13,343 bases of DNA, from the NCBI GenBank assembly GCA_964599885.1, contig CAZRHH010000083.1, positions 1 to 13,343 on the forward strand, given 5' to 3'. The first letter of the stretch is position 1; every line of letters starts with the position of its first letter. Both the position numbers and the translations under genes were made by a program. Source of the stretch: CAZRHH01 sp964599885 (GTDB taxonomy: Bacteria; Chloroflexota; Dehalococcoidia; DSTF01; JACRBR01). Shown here piece after piece: positions 6,614-13,343 of the stretch. The notes beneath the pieces were generated by a model. It ran no database searches, was not told where the DNA came from, and saw nothing but the letters and a program-made list of their open reading frames with translations.

Positions 6614-6650
6614 GATCGGACGTAGCTGCGGAGCTTTAGCTCCGCCGGAC
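6614..6650 (+). repeat. REP palindrome 1 (downstream of the RAYT gene)
   Basis: GATCGGACGTAG is followed by CTGCGGAGCTTTAGCTCCGC and CGGAC. The core GCGGAGCT-TT-AGCTCCGC is a perfect 8-base-pair stem. GTAG stands immediately before the hairpin and GGAC just before that; these are the two tetranucleotides reported at the foot of REP hairpins recognised by RAYT transposases. It is inverted relative to the copies at 7134-7170 and 7222-7256, and ends five bases from the RAYT stop. Confidence 0.88.
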
Positions 6651-6655
6651 ACCGG

Positions 6656-7126
6656 TCACGGATGACCGCGCGTCGCCAGCAACGAACCTCCTTGATACGG
6701 CCACTCCCCCGAATGCTCCACTACGCCAGCACGCGCCGGATTCTCGATGATGTAACGAATGAGCGCGCCGCGATTCTCGCCGCCGCGAAGCCCGTGATCA
6801 AAGAAGCTTGGCTGCCACAGGCGCACTCCGGTTTCCTGGATGCACCTGTGGCTGGTGACTTGCTTGAATCGCTGGACGTACCGGATGAGGTTCGACGTTT
6901 CGCTCAAGCTGGCGAGCAATACGTGCAAATGATCGGGCATCAACGTGGACAGCAGCACTTCGAATGCGGACGGTGCGCCGCTGTTGAGGACCGACATTAC
7001 AGCGATGGCCCGATCGCCGTTGAGGATTGGTGCTCTGGCGCGGGTCGTGATGGTGACGTGGTACGCGTGCTGCCCTGCGTAATCGAAACCTGCAACGCGC
7101 GGGCGATCGATGGAGCGCTTCCTCAT
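6656..7126 (-). CDS. REP-associated tyrosine transposase (RAYT, Y1_Tnp/IS200-like domain)
   Basis: A 156-residue single-strand DNA transposase-like protein of the HUH family. The HUH motif is MPDHLHVLL, with H66 and H68. The presumed catalytic tyrosine is Y125 in LIRYIIENPARAG, the position that aligns with the active tyrosine of the E. coli REP enzyme as I recall it. LWQPSFFDHGLRG (103-115) and the C-terminal EWPYQGGSL are further family landmarks. RAYTs nick and move REP palindromes. Its own gene is flanked by such palindromes, one ending eight bases before the ATG and one starting five bases after the stop. All catalytic residues are present and the frame is open, so activity is possible. 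The ATG at 7126 has no Shine-Dalgarno; the palindrome occupies that space, so translation may be weak or affected by the hairpin. Confidence 0.93.
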   Translation of the reverse strand: MRKRSIDRPRVAGFDYAGQHAYHVTITTRARAPILNGDRAIAVMSVLNSGAPSAFEVLLSTLMPDHLHVLLASLSETSNLIRYVQRFKQVTSHRCIQETGVRLWQPSFFDHGLRGGENRGALIRYIIENPARAGVVEHSGEWPYQGGSLLATRGHP

Positions 7127-7133
7127 TATGTGC

Positions 7134-7170
7134 GTCCGGCGGAGCTAAAGCTCCGCAGCTACGTCCGATC
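7134..7170 (-). repeat. REP palindrome 2 (upstream of the RAYT gene)
   Basis: Read on the minus strand this is identical over 37 bases to palindrome 1: GATCGGACGTAG, the GCGGAGCT/AGCTCCGC stem, then CGGAC. It abuts the RAYT start codon, so its hairpin would form in the mRNA just ahead of the ATG. Confidence 0.88.
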
Positions 7171-7221
7171 GTTGGCGGATTGTGGCGCGGCGGTTCGATG
7201 AAGCGCTTCCTCATTGTGTGC

Positions 7222-7256
7222 ATCCGGCGGAGCTAAAGCTCCGCAGCTACGTCCGG
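7222..7256 (-). repeat. REP palindrome 3, part of an 88-base partial duplication
   Basis: On the minus strand: CCGGACGTAG, the same GCGGAGCT/AGCTCCGC stem, then CGGAT. It is followed by GCACACAATGAGGAAGCGCT, a copy of the RAYT start region that breaks down after about 28 bases of coding sequence. All matching points (GTCC foot, ATG) are offset by exactly 88 bases from the intact copy. The leftover start codon leads into a different frame. Confidence 0.85.
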
Positions 7257-7294
7257 TTGGCTGTTCATTCGTGGGCCTGATCGTTCACTGACTG

Positions 7295-8353
7295 TCACTC
7301 CGGCGACAGGCGTTCGCTGCGGGACTTTAGCGCGACGCCCGACTGCGGAGCGGTCGACCCCGCCAACGTGCGGTTGTCGGCGGCGCCGAGGATCTCGAAG
7401 CCGAGATCGCGGATCATCGCGAGATCGTCTTCGGGACGCTGGCCTTTGGCCGTCAGGTAGTCGCCGATGAAGATGGAGTTGGCGACGAGCAGGCCCATCG
7501 GTTGTAGCGACTTCAGGTGATGCTCGCGGCCGCCGGCGATGCGCAGCTCGCTCTCGGGGTTGGTGAAGCGCATCAAGCTGAGGATCTTCAGGCAACGCGT
7601 CGGCGTCAGCGACCAGCGGTCCGCGAGCGGCGTGCCTTGGATCGGAATCAGAAAGTTCACCGGCACCGAGTCGGGTCGCAGATCGCGCAGCGCGTGGGCG
7701 ACATCGACGATATCGTCATCACTTTCGCCCATGCCGAAGAGCGCGCCGCTGCACGGCGAGAGTCCGTTCGCTCGTGCGGTGCCGATCGTTTGCATGCGGT
7801 CGGCGTAGTCGTGCGTGCTGCAGATTTCGTTGTAGAAGTTCTCGCTGGTGTTGAGATTGTGGTTGTAAGCGAAGACGCCGGCCTGCTTCAGGTCGTGCGC
7901 CTGCGTTGCGGTGAGCAGGCCGAGGCAGGCGCAGATCTCCGCGTCGGGCAGTTGCGCCTTCACGTCGCGGACGGCGTCGCCGATGTGCGCGACGTCGGCG
8001 TCGCTCGGCCCGCGGCCGGACGCGACGATGCAGACGCGGCGGGCGCCGTACTCGTGACCGCGCAGCGCGGCCTTCAAAATGTCGTCAGCGCCGAGCAGTC
8101 CGTACTTGTCGATCGGCGCCTTCGAGAGCTTCGACTGCGAGCAGTAGTGGCAATCTTCCGGGCAGATGCCGCTCTTGATGTTAACGAGGAAGTTCACCTT
8201 CACGGTGTTGCCGAAGTAGTGCCGCCGCAACACGTGCGCGGCCGCCACGATCGCCGGCATCTCGTCGTCGGGCGCTTGCAGCACCGCAAGCGCCTCTTCG
8301 TTCGTGAGCGCGTACCCATCGAGCACGCGCACAGCCAGCGCCATCCAGTCCAT
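7295..8353 (-). CDS. bioB: Biotin synthase BioB
   Basis: This radical SAM enzyme inserts sulfur into dethiobiotin in the last step of biotin synthesis. The protein has 352 residues, normal to slightly long. The radical SAM cluster motif is GICPEDCHYCSQS, with C64, C68 and C71. Likely ligands of the second, sacrificial [2Fe-2S] cluster are C108 (RRVCIVAS), C141 (EICACLG), the Cys of SPCSGALFGMGES and the Arg of LRIAGGREHH. YNHNLNTSENFY is another family signature. I chose ATG at 8353: AAGGGAG lies five bases upstream, and the frame beyond it runs through repeat sequence. TGA is at 7295-7297. No other biotin gene is visible, so bioB stands alone here. Its leader of about 300 bases contains a terminator-like hairpin that could attenuate expression. 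I see no clear BirA operator. Confidence 0.96.
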   Translation of the reverse strand: MDWMALAVRVLDGYALTNEEALAVLQAPDDEMPAIVAAAHVLRRHYFGNTVKVNFLVNIKSGICPEDCHYCSQSKLSKAPIDKYGLLGADDILKAALRGHEYGARRVCIVASGRGPSDADVAHIGDAVRDVKAQLPDAEICACLGLLTATQAHDLKQAGVFAYNHNLNTSENFYNEICSTHDYADRMQTIGTARANGLSPCSGALFGMGESDDDIVDVAHALRDLRPDSVPVNFLIPIQGTPLADRWSLTPTRCLKILSLMRFTNPESELRIAGGREHHLKSLQPMGLLVANSIFIGDYLTAKGQRPEDDLAMIRDLGFEILGAADNRTLAGSTAPQSGVALKSRSERLSPE

Positions 8354-8397
8354 GTCGGCTCCCTTCAGCATCCCGTGACGCGGCAGTGTAGGCCGTG

Positions 8398-8469
8398 TAG
8401 AAGCGGGAAGCGAGATGCGGGAAGCGGGATAGCTAGGCGCAGAAATCGGGCTGAGACACCAGACGCCAA
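8398..8469 (+). repeat. Two-part short-repeat element, copy 2
   Basis: TAGAAGCGGGAAGCGAGATG and CGGGAAGCGGGATAG (8398-8432), then a 22-base spacer, then GACACCAGACGCCAA (8455-8469). It has the same two parts in the same order as the element at 3945-4022, in the opposite orientation, though each part varies in detail. Confidence 0.65.
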
Positions 8470-8496
8470 CCGCGGATGTCGCGCAAGAAAAAGCGA

Positions 8497-8539
8497 AGAG
8501 GCCAGCGTCGTCGTTGGTGGCGGGGTGACGCTGGCCTCT
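8497..8539 (-). terminator. Terminator-like hairpin in the bioB leader (possible attenuator)
   Basis: AGAGGCCAGCGTC (8497-8509) and GACGCTGGCCTCT (8527-8539) form a perfect 13-base-pair stem around a 17-base loop. On the minus strand it is followed by TCGCTTTTTCTTG, a usable T-tract. On the plus strand no T-run follows, so it should act on leftward transcripts, which means those heading into bioB from 8540 or beyond. No known riboswitch or T-box consensus could be recognised upstream of it. Confidence 0.65.
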
Positions 8540-8619
8540 GTCAGGTTGGAGGGGATCGGTTGGCGGCTCTCCCCGATCACAGCATCGGACGCTCTCGAAC
8601 AATCCGAAGTGGCCGGCGA

Positions 8620-8635
8620 GTAACAAATGTAACAA
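8620..8635. repeat. Tandem GTAACAA direct repeat
   Basis: GTAACAA-AT-GTAACAA, a 7-base unit repeated at a 9-base step. It is AT-rich in a GC-rich background and lies between the bioB hairpin and the divergent promoter. It could be a protein-binding site or part of a leftward promoter (TTGTTACATT on the minus strand); neither is shown. Confidence 0.4.
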
Positions 8636-8731
8636 GTCGCAGATCGCTTCGAATCTGTGACATCTAGCTTCCGCGTGCCGGCCTCCAATACCAGGTTCGT
8701 GCGTGCAACCGTCGGTTTCCTCCGAGCACCC

Positions 8732-8740
8732 TGCTACAAT
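8732..8740 (+). promoter_or_regulatory. Extended -10 promoter for the SH3b-CARDB gene
   Basis: TGCTACAAT is a strong extended -10 (TG-n-TACAAT, five of six to the TATAAT consensus). The -35 position (TCGGTT, 8712-8717) is weak, as is common with extended -10 promoters. Transcription would begin near 8747, about 30 bases before the ATG. Confidence 0.5.
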
Positions 8741-8776
8741 ACGCGCGTTGGAAGTGAACGTGGTGTTGGGCCCCGC

Positions 8777-9730
8777 ATGAATCTCATCCCCAGTCCCGAA
8801 ACACGGGCTGCTGTGCTGCAGCATCCCTTCGTGCTGGCCGGCGTTGCCGTTGTGGCGTTGCTGGCGCTCGTGGCGGGCGTGCTGATCGTCGTCGATAGCG
8901 CGCGCGGTACGAGCGCGGACGGTCCGAAGGCGGTCGTGGAGCCGATGACGGCGACGCCCGGGAACCGCTCGAGGACAGCGACCGCCATCGGTGTGATCGG
9001 CAGAACGAAGGGAACGACGGCCGTCCGCTTCGCACCGGGTTCGCGGAACATCCTCGGTACGCTACAGCGCGACAGAGAGGTGCAAATCGACGGGCGTACG
9101 ACGGACGCCGAGTGGTTGCGTGTCATCTTCCCGCCAAACTCCGAACTGCACGGCTGGGTCGATGCCGAGCTACTCGACGTAACGGGAGATCCGGAGAGGC
9201 TCGTCGTCGCCACGGCAGAGCCGCCGATCGTCGTCGACCTCCCGACGCAGGATCCGGACGACATCACGCCCGTAGACGACGACGAAGAGGTGCCGTTCGG
9301 CACGGAAACGCCGGATCCGAACGCGACGGGCACACCGTCGGGCGACGAACTTCCGGATCTGGTCGTCGGTACGACGCCGACGCTGTCGGGCGGCAAGCTC
9401 TTCATCACCGTCGTGAACCAGGGGGAGGGCGACGCGACCGGTGATCTGGTGATCGCCGTGTTCAACGCCGACGAGACCGCACTGCTCTCCGGCGCGACGC
9501 TTCCGGGCTTCACGCTCGAAGCGGGACGCAGCATCGACATCGGCACCGGCTTCGAGATCACGCAGAGTCAGACGCTACTGCTTGTCGTCGACCCGAACGG
9601 CGAGATCGAGGAGACGGACAACGCGAACAATCGCATCACGGTAGCGATCGCTGTCGGTTCGCCGACGGAAGAGCAGCCGCTTCCGTTCGTCACGCCGGGG
9701 GAAGAGATCGACCCGGATCTCCTTCCCTGA
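8777..9730 (+). CDS. Membrane-anchored protein with SH3b-like and CARDB domains
   Basis: A 317-residue protein. It has a short cytoplasmic N-terminus, then a transmembrane helix at about residues 18-39 (FVLAGVAVVALLALVAGVLI), so the bulk should be outside the membrane. Residues about 70-136 resemble a bacterial SH3 domain (AVRFAPGSRNILGTLQRD, EWLRVIF, HGWVDAELLDV), a fold that often binds cell-wall peptides. An acidic, threonine/proline-rich linker (about 145-192) leads to a CARDB domain at about 194-292 (LPDLVVGTTPTLSGGKLFIT, VVNQGEGDA, VDPNGEIEETDNANNRITV), an adhesion-related Ig-like module. The tail is acidic and proline rich. ATG 8777 is preferred because the hydrophobic segment follows directly; the ribosome binding site is weak. 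The frame is open back to 8657, but that part covers the promoter. A cell-surface structural or adhesive role is inference. Confidence 0.82.
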   Translation: MNLIPSPETRAAVLQHPFVLAGVAVVALLALVAGVLIVVDSARGTSADGPKAVVEPMTATPGNRSRTATAIGVIGRTKGTTAVRFAPGSRNILGTLQRDREVQIDGRTTDAEWLRVIFPPNSELHGWVDAELLDVTGDPERLVVATAEPPIVVDLPTQDPDDITPVDDDEEVPFGTETPDPNATGTPSGDELPDLVVGTTPTLSGGKLFITVVNQGEGDATGDLVIAVFNADETALLSGATLPGFTLEAGRSIDIGTGFEITQSQTLLLVVDPNGEIEETDNANNRITVAIAVGSPTEEQPLPFVTPGEEIDPDLLP

Positions 9731-9800
9731 CACGATTCGGCGCAGATTCAGCCGGACTCGCCGGCGCGCCGTCCTGAGTTCCCGAAGCGACATGACGCCG

Positions 9801-9830
9801 TTGGTGATCCTTTCCCGCCGCCGATACAAT
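9801..9830 (+). promoter_or_regulatory. Promoter candidate for the DinB-like/dnaG/rpoD block
   Basis: TTGGTG (9801-9806) and TACAAT (9825-9830) are separated by 18 bases, matching the sigma-70-type consensus at four and five of six positions. The -10 lies 68 bases before the chosen DinB-like start. The rest of the 167-base gap after the SH3b-CARDB stop shows nothing else I can name. Confidence 0.5.
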
Positions 9831-9897
9831 GCGCCCACCCGCAACACACGTATCGACCTGACGTCCGTCCGCCAAGGTGAGGATCACCGGCTCTGGG

Positions 9898-10407
9898 ATG
9901 ACAGCTTCGCAACTTCGGTCACACTTGAAGGAAAGCCGCGAGCGCCTCTTCGGCTCGATCAGCGGGTTGAGCGAGGAGCAGTTTCGTCACGTCCCGGCGG
10001 GCGAGACGTGGAACATCGCGGCGCATCTCGCGCATCTGCTGCGCGTCGAGCGGCTGTTTGCGGCACGCACGACCGCCGCCCTCCTCGAAGACGAACCGTC
10101 GTTTGGAAGCAGTGGCGAGAGCACGCGCGTCCTCAGTGATGATGATCCGGCGCTCGCGCAGCACCTGGCAGTGCCGCAGATCATCCACGGCATGCAGGCC
10201 GCGCGCCGCGAGCTAGACGCCGTGCTGGATGCGGGCGATGCCGTACTCGAGCGGGCGGTGAGGCACGAACGGCTGGGCCGCATGACGGTGCGCGACATCA
10301 TTGTGAAGATGGCGCAGCACGAAGACGAACACGCGGCGGACGTTGCGCGGCTGGCAACGCTGGCTCCGGCGCCGCGCGTCACCATTCCACTGACACCGCG
10401 TACGTGA
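9898..10407 (+). CDS. DinB-like (DinB/DfsB superfamily) putative metal-dependent protein
   Basis: A 169-residue helical protein of the DinB-like four-helix-bundle superfamily, whose members include thiol-dependent hydrolases and transferases and many of unknown role. Helix 1 is SQLRSHLKESRERLFGSI. The conserved second-helix motif is ETWNIAAHLAHLLRVE (H43, H46). The distal histidines are in KMAQHEDEHAADV (H141, H145). Together these would form the usual three-histidine metal site. No signal peptide is present. The start is uncertain: ATG at 9898 gives the normal family N-terminus but only a distant GAGG (15 bases), while GTG at 9877 would add seven residues. It is 40 bases upstream of dnaG on the same strand and probably co-transcribed with it. 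The substrate is unknown, and I see no link to DNA replication beyond position. Confidence 0.85.
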   Translation: MTASQLRSHLKESRERLFGSISGLSEEQFRHVPAGETWNIAAHLAHLLRVERLFAARTTAALLEDEPSFGSSGESTRVLSDDDPALAQHLAVPQIIHGMQAARRELDAVLDAGDAVLERAVRHERLGRMTVRDIIVKMAQHEDEHAADVARLATLAPAPRVTIPLTPRT

Positions 10408-10447
10408 TGTTCACGTTCGCTGCGTTCATGAGCGAGGGGCGGGGGAA

Positions 10448-12332
10448 TTGAGCGTCGTCGAAGACATCAAGCAGCGGATCGACATCGTCGACCTGATCTC
10501 GCAGCACGCGACGCTCAAGCGCGCCGGGCGCAACTACATGGCGCTCTGCCCATTCCACACCGAGAAGACGCCGTCGTTCCACGTTGACCCGGCACGCCAG
10601 AGCTGGCACTGCTTCGGCGCGTGCGGCACCGGCGGCGACATCTTCGGCTTCGTCATGAAGAAGGAGAACTGCGACTTCCGCGACGCGCTCCGCTTGCTCG
10701 GCGAGCAAGCCGGCGTGAACACCGAGGGCCGGCGCGATGTGCAGGAAGACACCCGCCGCGCCCGCCTGTACGACGTCAACGAAGCCGCGGCGTCGTTCTT
10801 TCACGCGTCGCTGCAATCACAGGAGGGCGCCTACGCGAAGGGCGCCGCCACCGCGCGCGAGTACATCGCCGAGCGCCACATTGCGCCGGAGATGCTCGAG
10901 ACGTTCCAGCTCGGTTACGCGCCGAATAGCTGGGACGCGCTGATAAGCTTCCTCGGCACGCGCGGGTTGACGCCGCAAGACGCAGTCGCCGCCGGCCTCG
11001 CCGTCGAAGGGGACCGCGGCGCCTACGATCGATTCCGCCACCGGTTGATGTTCCCGATCCGTGATGAGCGCGGCCGCGTCGCCGGGTTCGGTGGCCGTCT
11101 GCTGCCCGGCGATGCGCTCGGCGCAGGCGATTCCCAGCCTAAATATGTCAACACGTCGCAGTCGCCCATCTTCGACAAGGGCGCCATCTTGTACGGGCTG
11201 GATCTCGCCAAGGACGCGATACGCAGCAACGGCCGCGCTGTCATCGTCGAAGGCTACATGGACGCGATCGCCGCGCACGAGCACGGCTACGCGAACGTCG
11301 TCGCCTCGATGGGCACGGCGCTGACGGAACGGCAGGTTGGGCTGCTGAAGCGTCACACACGCAACCTCATTCTCGCACTTGACGCCGACACGGCGGGCAG
11401 CGAAGCGACGTTGCGTGGCGTGCAGGTCGTCGCCGACGCCGTCGACCACGAGTCGGTGCCGGTACCGAACTGGCGCGGCGTCATCCGTCAGCAAGAGACG
11501 CTCGCCGCCGACATTCGCGTGCTGACGATGCCGGCCGGCCGCGATCCGGACGATGTCATCCGTGCCGGACCGGGCCGGTGGCCGCAGCTTGTTGACGCTG
11601 CCAAGCCGGTGCTCGATTACTTGTTTGACGCCTCGATTGCCAAGCACGATCTCACGTCGCCGCGCGAGCGGTCCGCCGTGTCGGGCGAATTGTTGCCGAT
11701 GATCGCCGCCGTATCCGACCGCGTCGTGCAGTCGCACTATTTGCAGCGGCTAGCGCGCGTCGTGCAGCTTGACGAAGCGACGCTGCGCCTTGACATGCGT
11801 GCGCCTGCGGGGCGAGCTGTCGCGCGCGACGCGCAGCCCGCCTCTAGTCCGCTTCGCGATGCCGTTCGCGACCGCAAAGAAGAATTCCTGCTGGCTTTGC
11901 TTTTCCGCTATCCTGAGCTGCGCGCTGAGGGGTCGGCGCTCGACCCGGAACTCTTTGGTCGCGGTGAGAACCGCGCGCTGTTTGAGACTTGGGTTGGTTG
12001 GGCGGATGGTGGCCAGTCGTTCGAGACGCTCGAGGATGCACTCGCTCCGGACTTGCGTCCACAGTACGAGCGTGTAGCACATCTCGAACTTCCTTCGTAC
12101 GACGACGATGCATTGGTCAAGGCTCTGCGTTCTACACTGTGGGGCATCGAGCAGCAGACGCTCCGCATCGCCAAGCGCGCAAGCGCCGCGGTCGTTCACA
12201 CGATGGTCGCCGACGATGAAGCCGATCCCGCAACGGCGTTCGTCGACGACATGGAAGCTGGTCTGAAGGTTCATCAGCGACTGCTCGAGCAGCGCCGCGG
12301 GACGCCGGGTACTTCGCCCGGTGAGGTGGTGA

Positions 12333-12343
<11 letters not shown>
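10448..12343 (+). CDS. dnaG: DNA primase DnaG
   Basis: The 631-residue replicative primase makes RNA primers at the fork with the DnaB helicase. The N-terminal CHC2 zinc domain has C34 and H37 in ALCPFHTEKTPSF and C55 and C59 in HCFGACGTGGD; the last pair is spaced C-x3-C rather than the commoner C-x2-C. The catalytic core has RVAGFGGR and SQPKYVNTSQSPIFDKG, then the Toprim acidic centres EGYMD (268-272) and LALDADTAG (D312, D314). The region after about 430 is poorly conserved and should be the helicase-binding domain. The start is TTG 10448: the only upstream ATG (10428) is out of frame and soon stops, and the family N-terminus (IDIVDLISQHATLKRAGRNY) begins right after TTG. GAGGGG (10434-10439) is the ribosome binding site. 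Its end overlaps rpoD by 11 bases. Confidence 0.97.

Positions 12344-13343
<1,000 letters not shown>

Larger units (their letters stand above)
6614..7256. mobile_element. RAYT-REP (BIME-like) element
   Basis: A single RAYT gene sits between inverted copies of one 37-base REP palindrome (6614-6650 and 7134-7170). A third, slightly diverged palindrome (7222-7256) is added on the 5' side by an 88-base partial duplication. Outer limits are taken as the outermost palindromes. I see no target-site duplication; elements of this class do not normally make one. Confidence 0.8.
8354..8776. other. Long divergent intergenic region between bioB and the SH3b-CARDB gene
   Basis: These 423 bases have no convincing gene. 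From the bioB side they hold the bioB ribosome binding site (8359-8365), a two-part short-repeat element (8398-8469), a 13-base-pair hairpin with a T-run on the minus strand (8497-8539), a tandem GTAACAA repeat (8620-8635), an imperfect CAGAT/ATCTG inverted repeat (about 8641-8658), and an extended -10 promoter facing right (8732-8740). An open minus-strand frame across 8365-8688 crosses the hairpin and repeats and is probably not a gene. Confidence 0.7.

Noticed and set aside
6656..7126. Catalytically dead RAYT because SFFDH replaces the common FYDH
   Set aside because: The tyrosine that aligns with the active residue of the E. coli REP enzyme is the one in RYIIENP, which is present (Y125). 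The Phe in SFFDH is at a different, variable position.
7517..8623. Long plus-strand open frame (368 codons) opposite bioB
   Set aside because: An antisense shadow of a strongly conserved gene in GC-rich DNA, rich in Arg/Val/Ala with no recognisable domain. The long frames opposite the capsid gene (2989-3993), dnaG (10817-11737), the oxidoreductase (5696-6490) and the methyltransferase (1303-2130) were rejected for the same reason.
8497..8660. T-box, glycine riboswitch or other known riboswitch upstream of bioB
   Set aside because: The T-box sequence GGTGG-n-ACCGCG and the glycine-core motifs were looked for and not found on the appropriate strand. Only a generic terminator hairpin is supported.
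8354..8824. Upstream extension of the bioB frame to 509 residues
   Set aside because: It crosses short repeats, the 13-base-pair hairpin and the divergent promoter. ATG 8353 has AAGGGAG five bases upstream and gives the normal BioB length.

Overview
The window is GC-rich, tightly packed bacterial chromosome. It carries housekeeping genes: the C-terminal part of aconitase, biotin synthase, DNA primase, and the start of the primary sigma factor. Between them lie accessory genes and several kinds of short intergenic repeat. The GC content, the luciferase-like (F420/FMN type) oxidoreductase, the SH3b-CARDB surface protein and the primase-sigma arrangement would fit Chloroflexota or a related deep-branching Gram-positive-like lineage. 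That placement is inference and was not tested.

Layout. 1-1105 (+): 3' part of acnA. 1177-2007 (-): SAM-dependent methyltransferase, preceded by a long leader that contains a tiny ORF with a very strong ribosome binding site. 2325-2951 (-): small polytopic membrane protein. 3022-4537 (-): a coiled-coil scaffold-like gene followed by an intact phage-type major capsid gene and a hairpin terminator. No portal, terminase, protease or tail gene is visible. 4772-5458 (-): lipoprotein of unknown role. 5566-6586 (+): luciferase-like oxidoreductase broken by one frameshift. 6614-7256: a REP-associated tyrosine transposase (RAYT) between inverted REP palindromes, with a partly duplicated 5' end. 7295-8353 (-): bioB, with a long leader carrying a terminator-like hairpin. 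8777-9730 (+): membrane-anchored SH3b-CARDB protein. 9898-10407 (+): DinB-like protein. 10448-12343 (+): dnaG. 12333-13343 (+): rpoD, overlapping dnaG by 11 bases and running off the window.

The dinB-like, dnaG and rpoD genes form a co-directional block, and dnaG-rpoD is very probably translationally coupled. The scaffold-capsid pair looks like one transcription unit ending at the hairpin at 2976-3000.

The best candidate for something undescribed is the stranded capsid-scaffold pair. It sits among chromosomal genes, with intact frames, good ribosome binding sites and its own terminator. A 2.4-kb segment containing it is bounded by two similar CGCAGAGG-type repeat arrays in the same orientation. 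It could be a domesticated nanocompartment, a component of a gene-transfer-agent-like system, or a prophage remnant. The window alone cannot decide. The second most interesting item is the RAYT-REP element, whose palindromes carry GTAG immediately before the hairpin and GGAC just upstream.
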